Of a stretch of 64,000 nucleotides of DNA, positions 53,874 to 63,172 are shown piece by piece. Position numbers and translations under genes: made by a program. Each line of letters opens with the position of its first letter. The stretch's first letter is position 1. Source of the DNA: Sulfuricurvum sp. (lineage in GTDB: Bacteria > Campylobacterota > Campylobacteria > Campylobacterales > Sulfurimonadaceae); assembly GCA_024637295.1 (NCBI GenBank), contig JAGXFL010000001.1, positions 1 through 64,000 on the forward strand. The letters are read 5' to 3'. The notes under the pieces are model-generated. The model did not search any database and was not told where the DNA came from. It saw only the letters and a list, made by a program, of their open reading frames with translations.

Positions 53874-56147
53874 TTAATTGTTCCATTGTTTGACAAATGT
53901 TTCAAATGCACTAGGCAATAACGGTTTGCTGTAATAGTACCCTTGTATCTCATCGCACCCTTGTTCGCGTAAGTATTCCAACTGTTCCAGTGTTTCTACC
54001 CCCTCCGCAATTGTTTTGAGCTCAAGGCTTCGGGCCATATTGATGATGGCACTGACGATAGCTTTGTCTTCGGGATTATTGCTGATGTCTTGGACAAATG
54101 ATTGATCGATCTTGAGCTTGTAAATTTTGAATTTTTTGAGATAACTCAAAGAGGAATAACCGGTACCAAAATCATCGATAGACATTCGGATACCGCGTTC
54201 GTGTAGATCGTTCATTGTGTTGATAGCGACTTGCGGACTGCTCATCGCTATGCCTTCGGTTAATTCAATCTCCAAATATTGGGGAGGCAACCCTGCCTCA
54301 TCTAAGATACTGGTGATTAGATCGGGTAAATTGGGATGACGAAACTGAATTGCGGAGATATTAACGGCGACAATTATGGGAAGCTGTCCGTTGTCTATCC
54401 AACTTTTTGCTTGAAAAATTGCGGTTCGCAATACCCACTCTCCAATGGACAAGATCATTCCATTGTCTTCAGCGATGGGGATAAATTCAGCTGGAGAGAT
54501 GGCACCAAACTCAGGATGTTGCCAGCGAAGCAATGCCTCTGCCCCTACAACACGTCCTTCTGATGCATAAAGCTGCGGTTGATAGACAAGATGCAGTTCG
54601 TTATTCTCAAGCGCATGATGCAAGGCATTGCTTAGTTGAAGAATACGATGAGAATTGGCTTGCATCTCGGGAGTAAAGAAACAGTAGTTGTTTCGCCCTT
54701 CATTCTTGGCCCGATACATCGCGGTATCGGCATTTTTGGAGAGCATCTCAATATCTACACCATCATTGGGATACAAAGCGATGCCGATGGAGGCAGTAAT
54801 TGAGAGTTGGTATTCTTCTATCAAGAATGTTTGCGCGATGGAATCCAATAATTTTTGGGCTACTTGAATCGTTCCTTGTGCGTCAGAACTGGGTAATAAA
54901 ATAATGAACTCGTCACCGCCCATACGTGATACGGTATCTTGATCACGCAATGTTACGGTGAGACGTTTGGCTAGCTCAATGAGTAATTTATCTCCAATGC
55001 TGTGTCCTAATGTATCGTTGATGTTTTTGAAATGATCGAGATCGAGGAATAAAACGGCAAAAAATCCATCATTTCGCTTTGCCAAGTTTAAGGTGTACTG
55101 CAAATGGTTGTCCATTTGTATTCGGTTGGGCAACCCCGTAAGAGGGTCGAAATTCACGAGATAGTGGATATGTTCCTCAGCTAGTTTACGTTGGGATATA
55201 TCCTCTTTTATGGCCATGTAGTGCGTTATTTTTCCATCACTTTGATGAACGGGCGCGATGTGAATAAATTCGATGTACTCGGTACCGTCTTTGCGCCGAT
55301 TGATAAATTCACCCTGCCAATTTTCACCTCGTGTCAGATGTTCCCACATATCGGCATACGTAGCAGAGGGGGTTTTGTCTGAATGTAGTAGATTTGAATT
55401 TTTGCCGATCACTTCGTCCAGCGTATAGCCTGTTGTTTTGAAAAAAGCGGCATTGGCGTACTCGATGTTTGCATCCAGATCCGTAATGACGATCGTGTTA
55501 GGGCTTTGTTCCACTGCTTGGGAGAGTTTAAGGAGTTGATCTTCACTCGTTTTACGCTGGGTGATGTCACGAGACAAAACGATAAAGCGGGGGTTCTCTT
55601 CGTCAACGTCTAATTTTTTAGATATGGAAAGTTCGAACCAGCTTTTTCCTTGTGGAAGCAGTAGCTCGATTTGCCTATCGTATGAAAATCCTTTTTCATT
55701 GGCTTCTTGTAACGCCAAAAGACACGTTTGAGCAGCTTGCACAGGGAGGATGTCTTGGACGGTTTTTCCTAAGAATGTTTCGGGTGGGGCTGCGAGTAAA
55801 TGGACACGCGGCGAATGGTAATCGTAATATTTTCCTTGCAAATCTACTTCAAACAACAAATCAGGAATAGCGTTTAACGTAGCGGATATTTGGTTGTTTA
55901 CTTTGAGTAATTGTTTATGCCAGTTTTCTACTAATACATAGAGAATACTTCCGGTTACGAGGACAAAAAACACCCCTTTTCCCAATTGAAATGCACTTGC
56001 GATAACGGGATTAGCAATATTAATGGCCAATACATAATCAGACCCAAAGATCCATAAAAGGCCGACAAAAATATAAAATAAGGTTAAGGAGAGAGGTGTC
56101 AGCCAACACGTACGACACAAGCGTAAAAATCTGTTAACCATGGACAT
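53874..56147 (-). CDS. PAS-PAS-GGDEF-EAL protein with membrane N-terminus
   Basis: About 757 aa. Two membrane helices (near residues 15-35 and 45-70) are followed by two PAS domains (about 80-205 and 208-325), GGDEF and EAL. GGDEF is SRMGGDEFIILLP with RDQD as I-site. EAL has EALLRW, NISAIQF, IELTEG, DDFGTGYSSLSYLK, AEGVET and IQGYYYSKPL, so both activities appear intact. The ATG at 56147 follows TTGGAGT; GTG at 56162 is less likely. It lacks the GAF domain of the neighbouring paralogue. Confidence 0.92.
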   Translation of the reverse strand: MSMVNRFLRLCRTCWLTPLSLTLFYIFVGLLWIFGSDYVLAINIANPVIASAFQLGKGVFFVLVTGSILYVLVENWHKQLLKVNNQISATLNAIPDLLFEVDLQGKYYDYHSPRVHLLAAPPETFLGKTVQDILPVQAAQTCLLALQEANEKGFSYDRQIELLLPQGKSWFELSISKKLDVDEENPRFIVLSRDITQRKTSEDQLLKLSQAVEQSPNTIVITDLDANIEYANAAFFKTTGYTLDEVIGKNSNLLHSDKTPSATYADMWEHLTRGENWQGEFINRRKDGTEYIEFIHIAPVHQSDGKITHYMAIKEDISQRKLAEEHIHYLVNFDPLTGLPNRIQMDNHLQYTLNLAKRNDGFFAVLFLDLDHFKNINDTLGHSIGDKLLIELAKRLTVTLRDQDTVSRMGGDEFIILLPSSDAQGTIQVAQKLLDSIAQTFLIEEYQLSITASIGIALYPNDGVDIEMLSKNADTAMYRAKNEGRNNYCFFTPEMQANSHRILQLSNALHHALENNELHLVYQPQLYASEGRVVGAEALLRWQHPEFGAISPAEFIPIAEDNGMILSIGEWVLRTAIFQAKSWIDNGQLPIIVAVNISAIQFRHPNLPDLITSILDEAGLPPQYLEIELTEGIAMSSPQVAINTMNDLHERGIRMSIDDFGTGYSSLSYLKKFKIYKLKIDQSFVQDISNNPEDKAIVSAIINMARSLELKTIAEGVETLEQLEYLREQGCDEIQGYYYSKPLLPSAFETFVKQWNN

Positions 56148-56269
56148 AATACTCCAATGCACGGGATAATTTGAAATAAGATCAAGATTTGTTGTATTTT
56201 ATCATAAACTATTATTTTTATGAGGGGTGTTTGAAGAGATTGTAAATTGGTTTTTAACCATTAAACAGC

Positions 56270-56275
56270 TATAAT
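56270..56275 (+). promoter_or_regulatory. -10 box of yebC
   Basis: TATAAT, 28 bases before the yebC ATG. The same sequence, altered to TATTAT, precedes the truncated copy at 53569. Confidence 0.55.
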
Positions 56276-56303
56276 TGCGACAATTTTTCATGGGAGTCTG
56301 TGT

Positions 56304-57011
56304 ATGGGAAGAGCGTTTGAGTATCGTAAAGCTGCAAAAATGAAACGTTGGGGAAATATGTCTCGCGTATTTCCTAAGCTTGGAAAAATCATTACGATGG
56401 CAGCAAAAGAGGGTGGAGAAGACCCTGACATGAACCCGAAACTGCGTTCTGCGATAATGACCGCAAAAGCGCAAAACATGCCAAAAGATAATATTGATGC
56501 TGCTATCAAACGTGCATCGGGAAAAGACGCTGTTTCACTTGCAGAGATGAACATCGAGGGTAAAGGTCCTCACGGTGTCTTGTTTTTTGTCGAGTGTGCA
56601 ACCGATAACAATGCTCGTACCATCTCCAATGTTCGTACGATCTTTGGCCGTGCCAAGGGTGAGACACTCAACAATGGCTCATTGGAGTTTATGTTTAGCC
56701 GTAAAGCGGTATTTCGATTCCCAAAACCTGATATGGATCTGGATGAGTTAGAGTTTGCACTCATCGATGCCGGGATCGAGAGTATTGAAGAAGAAGAGGG
56801 CGAAGTGAGTGTGTTTGGTGAATACACGGCGTTTGGTGCTTTATCTGCTGAATTGGAAAAAATGGGGATCACCCCTGACAGTGCAGCACTCGAGCGCATC
56901 GCGAATTCTCCGGTAGAATTTACCGATGAGCAAATGGCTGATGTTGAGAAACTCATAGATAAACTTGAAGACGATGAAGACGTTCAGGCTGTTTACACGA
57001 ACATCGCCTAA
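56304..57011 (+). CDS. yebC: YebC/PmpR family protein
   Basis: 235 aa. It has the family start [20 protein letters not shown], then [22 protein letters not shown] and [18 protein letters not shown]. Members act as transcription regulators or, as shown recently for several, help ribosomes through proline stretches. Length is typical. GGGAG precedes the ATG. A truncated copy of its first 20 codons is at 53569. Confidence 0.95.
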   Translation: MGRAFEYRKAAKMKRWGNMSRVFPKLGKIITMAAKEGGEDPDMNPKLRSAIMTAKAQNMPKDNIDAAIKRASGKDAVSLAEMNIEGKGPHGVLFFVECATDNNARTISNVRTIFGRAKGETLNNGSLEFMFSRKAVFRFPKPDMDLDELEFALIDAGIESIEEEEGEVSVFGEYTAFGALSAELEKMGITPDSAALERIANSPVEFTDEQMADVEKLIDKLEDDEDVQAVYTNIA

Positions 57012-57027
57012 CAGAGAGTTCCTGCTT

Positions 57028-58243
57028 TTAATCCGCTAGTCGCCGTGAGGCGACCATCCCCCCCAATAACATCACGATTGTAAAACAAATCAAAACCGTA
57101 AAGCCAAAGTTTTCTAAGAGTATCGCTCCGGGAATGGCGAAAAAAAGTCCGATGGAGGTGATATTGGATTGCAGTGCGAGATAGACCGGACGCAGATGCT
57201 CCGGGGCGATGATGAGGATATTGTTGGAAAATGCCAAACGCATCCCATCCATAGCAGCACCCAGTAAAAAAAAACAGCAGTGCGTAATGCCATAGCTCAT
57301 ATGCAAACAGTGCAAGGGCATTGGCACCGATATAGCCTAGAAAAGAGACGGTAACAATAAGGCGTATTTTCCCCTTGGAGGAGAGTTTTCCCCATAAGAT
57401 ATTACTCAGCATCCCCCCAACTACCTGAGAGGTCAATAGATAGCCGATTTGGACACCTCCTAGATGCAATACAGACTGCGCATGCAGGATGATGAAGGGG
57501 AGTGAAAAAAGATGACTGTAGGCAAGTAAATAGGTGCGAATCTGGCGTCGAAGCTGTCCATCTGAACGTAACAAGGCAAATGAATTGCGTAAAAACGTGT
57601 AAAAATGAGCTTCTTTGGGGGTGATGTTTTCTTTGATGGGCTCTTGAATGAGGGCATAGGGGATAATACCCAGTAACATCACCAGTGCACTGAAGATGAA
57701 AAGATAGGCAAAGCTTTGCGGGGCAGGGGTATATTCCAAGATGACACCGGCACTCACACCGCTGATGAGTGCTCCTACGCCTGCGGCAAACTGGCGCTGT
57801 GCAAACACACGTCCCCGATAGCGGTGTGAGAACACTTTACCCAAAATCTCATTGAAATAGATCGATCCAAAACCTGCCGCAAAGGAGAAAATAAAAAGCC
57901 CGATGCCAATACACCACAAGGTCAGAGTAGGGTTGGTAGAACCAAAAAAATAGAGACCCACACCGATACCGAACCAGGATAGAAAGCGTGCCAGAAATAC
58001 AAAGCGAAGATGGGGCATAACACGCGTATAGCTTTGGGCACTGAATGCGGCGAAGAGCTGAACGATGATGGCTCCCCCTTTGAGCAGTGAAGAGAGCAGT
58101 CCGATGATAAGTGAGCTTGCCCCAAAAAAATGCAGTATCAATGGCAAGATGATGGCGGGTTCGGCTATGGTTGTGGTGATCGAGAGAAAAAAGCCGTGTG
58201 TGACTGCTTTTAGTCGGGATGATTTGGAGTCAATAAGGGACAT
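57028..58243 (-). pseudogene. MFS transporter with a homopolymer frameshift
   Basis: A major facilitator protein of about 404 aa if corrected. The first frame runs from MSLIDSKSSRLKAVTHGFFL through about 10 membrane segments to LLFFFTG. The second frame (stop at 57028) continues with LLGAAMDGMRLAFSNNILII and two further helices. The switch lies at nine consecutive T residues on the coding strand (57266-57274); eight would restore one frame. As written the protein would end in an unrelated tail reaching 57008. Substrate is unknown. It could be phase-variable, a sequencing error or a true pseudogene. Confidence 0.8.
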
Positions 58244-58899
58244 CAGGGGGTATCGTCATCCGATTTGGTATGGTGGATGGCTGCATCCAATAGGAGGGTC
58301 TTGCAAAAATGGTTTCGGGTCCCTTTGGGAAACTCGGGGTCTTTTAACAGGAGAGAGATTTTTTGACTATCGTTTTTTCGTATAAGGCGTTTTAGTTTGA
58401 GTTCACCCATTCCATAGGCAAAATCAACCAGATACCACTCTTTGAAAATACTTTTGAGGTCTTTGATGTAGCGGATTGCGGCATCGGTAGAGAGGCAGAC
58501 GTCGGTACGTTCATCGTTTCCTTTTTCGATCTTCAATCCATACGTTCGACCCGATTGTGCCATAAACTGCCATAGTCCAACTGCACCATAGCCTCGTGCG
58601 TCGCTTTTGAAATTGGACTCACAATAGGGGATAAGAGAGAAGTATGCAGGGATACCGGCATCTTTAAACTTTTTTGCTATTTTTAGGTGTTCTTCTTTGG
58701 TATTTTTGTAGCGGTTATAAAGCCCTTTGTAGCCTGTTTTATAATCATCGTTAATCGTTGAAAGAGACGGAATTTCATCCAGTGACTCGGGTGATCCTAT
58801 GGAGGTGAGGGATGCCTCGATTGCAGTATTGCTAGGCCCTGCATACAAAGAGGTGAATCCAAGAGTAACGATTAAAAAAAAGATGGTTAAGGTCTTCAT
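58243..58899 (-). CDS. Lytic transglycosylase, SLT domain
   Basis: About 218 aa. A signal peptide (KTLTIFFLIVTLGFTSLYAG) precedes an SLT domain with AYFSLIPYCESNFKSDARGY and GAVGLWQFMAQSGRTYGL; the glutamate in CESNF is the catalytic acid. It should cut peptidoglycan in the periplasm. The frame extends to 58941, but the ATG at 58899 starts the signal peptide just after the MFS stop. It overlaps the frameshifted MFS gene by one base. Confidence 0.88.
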   Translation of the reverse strand: MKTLTIFFLIVTLGFTSLYAGPSNTAIEASLTSIGSPESLDEIPSLSTINDDYKTGYKGLYNRYKNTKEEHLKIAKKFKDAGIPAYFSLIPYCESNFKSDARGYGAVGLWQFMAQSGRTYGLKIEKGNDERTDVCLSTDAAIRYIKDLKSIFKEWYLVDFAYGMGELKLKRLIRKNDSQKISLLLKDPEFPKGTRNHFCKTLLLDAAIHHTKSDDDTP

Positions 58900-58900
58900 A

Positions 58901-60133
58901 TCAGGCTTCGATGTAATCCAGGTCTTTATGAAATGTTTCATGGGTGTAGTAGAGTGCTACAAGCGCTAGGGTAAAACAGACTGACCCTACGATCGCGGCA
59001 GATGACAAAAATCCGTAATGTCCTTTCAGCGCCATGAACGATAGGGTGATAGGGACAACCGAACCGCGTACAAAATTAGGAACCGTGGTGGCAACAGTAG
59101 CACGGATATTGGTACCGAACTGTTCTGCTGCCATGGTGATAAACAAAGCCCAATAGCCGCAGAATACTCCCAGCGCGAAACATGACCAATAAAAGTCTTG
59201 GACTTCAGCACCTTTTAGCGTGTACATCCATGCAACGCTAAACAGCGATAAGAGCAAGAAAAAGGTAAACGCTTTTTTACGGCTTTTGAGTTTTTGTGAG
59301 AGATACCCGCTGGCAAAATCACCGACGGAGAGACCGATGTAACAGTACATCAATGCCTGACCTGCCGTCACTTCTCCAGCGATCTCCAGCGATTTGGCGA
59401 ACTCAGGGGAGAACATGACCAAGATTCCAACCACAAACCAAAGAGGAATCCCGATTGCGATGGCTTTGAGGTATTTCCCCAAAAGGGCTCGATGGCTAAA
59501 AAGGGAGAGGAAATCACCGCGATGGATGTTTTCACTCAAGTTATGCTCAAACATGCCCGATTCTCGTACTTTGAGACGAAGTACAAGGAGAGAAAAACCT
59601 AAAACCCCACCCAATATGTACGCAGTACGCCAGTCAAAATTTTGTGCGACAATGTTTGCAGCAACAACACCCAGTACTCCGACTGCGGCAATGGTCATAA
59701 TCCCATACCCGCGCAAATGTTTTGGGAGGATCTCTGCAACCAGTGTGACTCCTGCCCCTAGCTCACCTGCCAAACCGATACCTGCGATAAAACGAAGTGC
59801 GGCATATTGTTCCACATTGGTGACGAAGGCATTGAGAAAATTGGCAACGGAGTAAAGGATAATCGAGGCAAAAAGGACTGAAAGACGTCCTCTCTTATCT
59901 CCCAAAATTCCCCACAGAATTCCTCCGATGAGCATACCTCCCATTTGCATATTTAAAATTGTCGTTCCCCATAGAGTAACTTGCTCTGGGTTGAGACCAA
60001 GCTCGGTGAGGCTTGCGACGCGGACAACGCCAAACAAAATAAGATCATAGATGTCGACAAAATAGCCCATCGCGATAACGATGACAGGTAGCGTCAATAC
60101 TTGTCGGATGATAGAAAGTGATGAGGTTGGCAT
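58901..60133 (-). CDS. MFS transporter, sugar/metabolite:H+ symporter type
   Basis: 410 aa with 12 predicted membrane helices. IGGILWGILGDKRGRLSVLF (near residue 75) is the loop 2-3 motif and RFIAGIGLAGELGAGVTLVAEILPKHLRGYG (near 130) is motif B plus the region beyond, typical of the metabolite:H+ symporter subfamily (shikimate, proline/betaine, citrate). The substrate is unknown. ACGGAG precedes the ATG. It heads a minus-strand unit with the lytic transglycosylase. Confidence 0.9.
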   Translation of the reverse strand: MPTSSLSIIRQVLTLPVIVIAMGYFVDIYDLILFGVVRVASLTELGLNPEQVTLWGTTILNMQMGGMLIGGILWGILGDKRGRLSVLFASIILYSVANFLNAFVTNVEQYAALRFIAGIGLAGELGAGVTLVAEILPKHLRGYGIMTIAAVGVLGVVAANIVAQNFDWRTAYILGGVLGFSLLVLRLKVRESGMFEHNLSENIHRGDFLSLFSHRALLGKYLKAIAIGIPLWFVVGILVMFSPEFAKSLEIAGEVTAGQALMYCYIGLSVGDFASGYLSQKLKSRKKAFTFFLLLSLFSVAWMYTLKGAEVQDFYWSCFALGVFCGYWALFITMAAEQFGTNIRATVATTVPNFVRGSVVPITLSFMALKGHYGFLSSAAIVGSVCFTLALVALYYTHETFHKDLDYIEA

Positions 60134-60159
60134 TAAAACTCCGTAAAAAAATGTTTTTT

Positions 60160-60165
60160 ATTATA
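60160..60165 (-). promoter_or_regulatory. -10 box of the MFS gene
   Basis: TATAAT on the minus strand, 26 bases before the ATG at 60133. Confidence 0.5.
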
Positions 60166-60188
60166 TAAGGTTTCTACTTAGGAGAGCT

Positions 60189-60219
60189 TATAAGTGGCGT
60201 TGTGTCATAGTTACACAAC
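60189..60219 (+). promoter_or_regulatory. -10 box and inverted repeat before the YaeQ-like gene
   Basis: TATAAG at 60189-60194 is followed by GTTGTGT, a 7-base spacer and ACACAAC (60199-60219). The palindrome covers the expected transcription start, so it could be a repressor site or an RNA hairpin in the leader. AAGGAG and the ATG at 60234 follow. Confidence 0.45.
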
Positions 60220-60233
60220 TACAAGGAGCTATC

Positions 60234-60764
60234 ATGGCCGCGGGCTCAACGATTTGCAAAGCACAGCTTAGTATGGCGGATATGGATCGTAATTATTACG
60301 AAATGCATGAGATCACCATCGCACAGCACCCTTCCGAAACTCAACAGCGTCTTATGATACGTCTTGCAGCATTTGCACTCAATGCGGCGGATCGCTTGAG
60401 CATCTGCAAAGGTATTGGAGGAGAGGACGAAGAACCTGAACTGTGGGAAAAAGATTACGGTGGCGATATCCAACTGTGGATCGATCTGGGGCAGGTGGAT
60501 GAAAAACGATTGCGTAAAGCATGCGGTAGAGCCGATAAAGTGATCGTCTACACCTACAATCTCAAAAGTGCTCAAGCATGGTGGCGACAAAACAGTGCCA
60601 CCTATGCACGATTTAAAAATCTTAGTGTCATACATCTGCACGTGGATGACATCGAAAAACTGTGTGCCAGATCAATGCGGCTGCAGTGCAATATCAGTGA
60701 TGGAGAACTTTCGATGCACAGTGAGCTTGGAGATGTGACAATCACACAGGAAATCTGGCAATAA
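60234..60764 (+). CDS. YaeQ family protein
   Basis: 176 aa. The start ICKAQLSMADMDRNYYEMHE and the later RLAAFALNAADRLSICKGI, DYGGDIQLWIDLGQVDEKRL and CGRADKVIVYTYN are the YaeQ family pattern. The fold is related to restriction endonuclease-like proteins, but cellular function is not established. Length matches. AAGGAGCTATC precedes the ATG. It stands alone, divergent from the MFS gene. Confidence 0.88.
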   Translation: MAAGSTICKAQLSMADMDRNYYEMHEITIAQHPSETQQRLMIRLAAFALNAADRLSICKGIGGEDEEPELWEKDYGGDIQLWIDLGQVDEKRLRKACGRADKVIVYTYNLKSAQAWWRQNSATYARFKNLSVIHLHVDDIEKLCARSMRLQCNISDGELSMHSELGDVTITQEIWQ

Positions 60765-60842
60765 TCGGTACGATTAAGGAATTTGTGAAAACAGACGATT
60801 TTCCAATGGATAAGTAGCTTACACAGTCAAAAGGACAGTGAT

Positions 60843-61073
60843 ATGGATAAACAAAGACGAGACGTCCTTCAGTACGCATTGAATCTTGATATCAGTGATG
60901 TTCAGACATATGCGGGTTACCGAGGAGATCTGATGGTGAAAATTATCACCGATGATGAATCGGTCATGAATGCGATACATGATTATGCTCTTTCTTTGGG
61001 TGTCAAAGAAGTCGTCATCAAGCATAGTGTCGATTATGTCCTCTATTGTGTTACGTCTGGAGAAATTGAATAA
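60843..61073 (+). CDS. Small hypothetical protein, tandem paralogue 1
   Basis: 76 aa, not recognised. It contains ALNLDISDVQTYAGYRGDLM and VMNAIHDYALSLGVKEVVIK, closely parallel to the next gene. It may be a small alpha/beta domain. AAGGACAG precedes the ATG. The pair arose by duplication. Confidence 0.7.
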   Translation: MDKQRRDVLQYALNLDISDVQTYAGYRGDLMVKIITDDESVMNAIHDYALSLGVKEVVIKHSVDYVLYCVTSGEIE

Positions 61074-61100
61074 AACAGATATATTCTAAGAAGGAGATAC

Positions 61101-61388
61101 ATGCAAGTAGAACAAACTAAAATTATTCGATATGCATTGGATTTTCATATCGAAGATGTTAATACCTATTCAGGTTATAAGGGTGATCTGGTTGTTAAGA
61201 TCACGACCAAAGACAAGGATGTGGTATCAGCAATACGCAAGTATGGGCTCTCTTTGGGAATTGAAGACATTGTTGTCAAACATAACCCAAATTTACTGTT
61301 ATATGAGCTGTATTGTGTGACGACTAATGAAGAGGTTTATCACGTTAAAATAGAAGAACTCATGCATGATATTAATCACAACTCATGA
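61101..61388 (+). CDS. Small hypothetical protein, tandem paralogue 2
   Basis: 95 aa. ALDFHIEDVNTYSGYKGDLV and VVSAIRKYGLSLGIEDIVVK match the previous gene over nearly its whole length; the C-terminus is about 20 residues longer (EEVYHVKIEELMHDINHNS). AAGGAGATAC precedes the ATG. Its end overlaps the convergent methyltransferase gene by 17 bases. Function is unknown. Confidence 0.7.
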   Translation: MQVEQTKIIRYALDFHIEDVNTYSGYKGDLVVKITTKDKDVVSAIRKYGLSLGIEDIVVKHNPNLLLYELYCVTTNEEVYHVKIEELMHDINHNS

Positions 61389-62313
61389 GATTGATCCGCG
61401 TTGCCGTTAAAAATACATAATCTTTTCCCGTCAAGGTCACTCGAAACTTCTTTTGCTGTAAATATTTTTTACAGTAGTACACATCTTTGTACAGCAACGT
61501 CATCTCAGAGTACGGATAATTAGGCGCTTTGGCTCCGTAAATCATCTCTCCACCCATCCATCGGCAGTTTGGAAATCCCAAGATCAGTGCACCATCATGG
61601 GTTAAATACTCTTGAACGAGTTTCATAAACAGCGGTTTAAACTCGATTCCCGGACTTTGCAGTGTACCGATTGTGATGATGAGGTCAAATCTCCCAAGAT
61701 TCATAGAAGCAAGCTCATTGATATCATGGACATAAAACGTCGCATTTCCTTCATTAAAGCGTTCTCTGGCATGTTCAATCGCTGAGGTGGAGTGATCGAT
61801 ACCCACAAGTTCGATGGTGCGATACTCTTCGTGTGAGAGCATTTGACGAATCAAATCAAACTCATCCCCCGTATTGATCCCCAGATTGAGAATCCGTTTT
61901 CGCTCACCCACACGGACACTGCGCAGTGCTCGCAGATAGGGAGAGAGAAAAGCAGGTTCTTCGTTTTTATGGATAGCAGAAAAACGGGATGTTGTGCCGT
62001 ATTTTTCCTCTTTCGCGTCACTGTGATGAAAGGAGTCATTCAGATCGAGTTTCTCATAGGTGATTTGTACGGTATGCTCACAAACACTCTTTGGGGTCAG
62101 CATACGGCAAAAAAGAATCTCGCCTAAATCGCTCCATGCTTTGTAACTGCGGTAGGTGTAGGCAGTTCCCTCTAGCGTAATCGCTTTTCCTGCATAGCTT
62201 CCTCGACCGATATCGGGATTGAGTACTTCAAAGCTAAGGGTATTCGATTCTTTGAGTGTTGCATTTGCCCAGCTGAGAATTTCGTTCATGGGTTCATTGG
62301 TAAACAGTTTCAA
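61372..62313 (-). CDS. SAM-dependent methyltransferase
   Basis: 313 aa. The class I methyltransferase domain (about residues 130-270) has RILNLGINTGDEFDLIRQM as motif I, TIELVGIDHSTSAIEHARERF as motif II and DLIITIGTLQSPG as the later strand. The first 130 residues are unclassified. The substrate is unknown. It overlaps the N-acetyltransferase gene by 4 bases, so they form an operon. Confidence 0.82.
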   Translation of the reverse strand: MKLFTNEPMNEILSWANATLKESNTLSFEVLNPDIGRGSYAGKAITLEGTAYTYRSYKAWSDLGEILFCRMLTPKSVCEHTVQITYEKLDLNDSFHHSDAKEEKYGTTSRFSAIHKNEEPAFLSPYLRALRSVRVGERKRILNLGINTGDEFDLIRQMLSHEEYRTIELVGIDHSTSAIEHARERFNEGNATFYVHDINELASMNLGRFDLIITIGTLQSPGIEFKPLFMKLVQEYLTHDGALILGFPNCRWMGGEMIYGAKAPNYPYSEMTLLYKDVYYCKKYLQQKKFRVTLTGKDYVFLTATRINLMSCD

Positions 62314-63062
62314 AGGGGAAACAATCCAAAATGTTCGTGTGCGGCAGAGGTGTAATCGACGTCACTGATGGTCGTAATCCCTTTGTCGATGATCTTGAGG
62401 TTATTATCCATGAGAATCTTACGTCCTGTAGCACTTTGCATGACGGCGAGTCTCTTTTGGGTGAAGATGGTATCGGGATGGGTAGCGTTGAAATAGTTGG
62501 CGAGGCTAAACTCGATCCACTCCTGCGGTGTCAGGGCAAAACCGTATTGAGGTGTCCACTCATCGTTGACTAATGATGTGAGAACGTATTCGCCATCACG
62601 AAGCTCAAGAGCAAAACGATCGCCGTTTTGGTCAGCATGTTGCTCATGTGTAACTAGCATCGGTTCGCGCAGACCGTACCCGCCAAATCCTGTATCACAC
62701 AGATAGTTTTGTCCGTCGATAACTACGACCACAACCATATGAGTCTTGGGGCGGCGAGTAGGGTAGAACATCGGACGCGCCCCTGCAAAATACCACTCAA
62801 ATCCTATAGCGGTAAGTGCCATAGCAAACAGTCCATTGACCTCGTAGCAGTATCCACCCCGTCCATCGGTGACGATTTTCGCGTAGATATCTTCGGGGAT
62901 GAGAGAGGGGATATTCCCCGCATGAACGGTTGTGTTTTCAAACGGTACGCATTGCAGCTGTGCACTCATGAGTGCAGTCAGTGTTGTAAAATCGGGATGA
63001 ACATCGCCATGGTATCTGATACGATTGAGATAATCAGGGAGGGAGAAGTTGGATGCGGTCAT
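62310..63062 (-). CDS. Arylamine N-acetyltransferase
   Basis: 250 aa. The NAT catalytic triad is visible: C72 in GRGGYCYEVN, H108 in KTHMVV and D123 in YLCDTGFGG. It transfers acetyl from acetyl-CoA to aromatic amines or hydrazines; its natural substrate here is unknown. Length is slightly below the usual 270-290. The ATG at 63062 is the likely start. Confidence 0.92.
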   Translation of the reverse strand: MTASNFSLPDYLNRIRYHGDVHPDFTTLTALMSAQLQCVPFENTTVHAGNIPSLIPEDIYAKIVTDGRGGYCYEVNGLFAMALTAIGFEWYFAGARPMFYPTRRPKTHMVVVVVIDGQNYLCDTGFGGYGLREPMLVTHEQHADQNGDRFALELRDGEYVLTSLVNDEWTPQYGFALTPQEWIEFSLANYFNATHPDTIFTQKRLAVMQSATGRKILMDNNLKIIDKGITTISDVDYTSAAHEHFGLFPL

Positions 63063-63121
63063 GGTCGAGCCTTTGGGATGACAATCGATGGGTATAGTTA
63101 GAATGCAATTTTATCATATAC

Positions 63122-63138
63122 GAGAACGATTTTTGCTT
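63122..63138 (+). promoter_or_regulatory. Sigma-54-like sequence before the 63173 gene
   Basis: AGAAC, GATTT and TTGC repeat exactly the spacing of the flgI sigma-54 promoter (GGAAC, AATGT, TTGC), with one mismatch in the -24 GG. It lies 35 bases before the ATG. A TATAAG-like sequence just downstream is a sigma-70 alternative. Confidence 0.4.
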
Positions 63139-63172
63139 GTCAACATTATAAGATCTGTTAAGGGAGTTTATT

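Noticed and set aside
57008-57265. C-terminal tail of the MFS frame after the T tract
   Set aside because: The residues no longer form membrane helices; the alternative frame continues the family.
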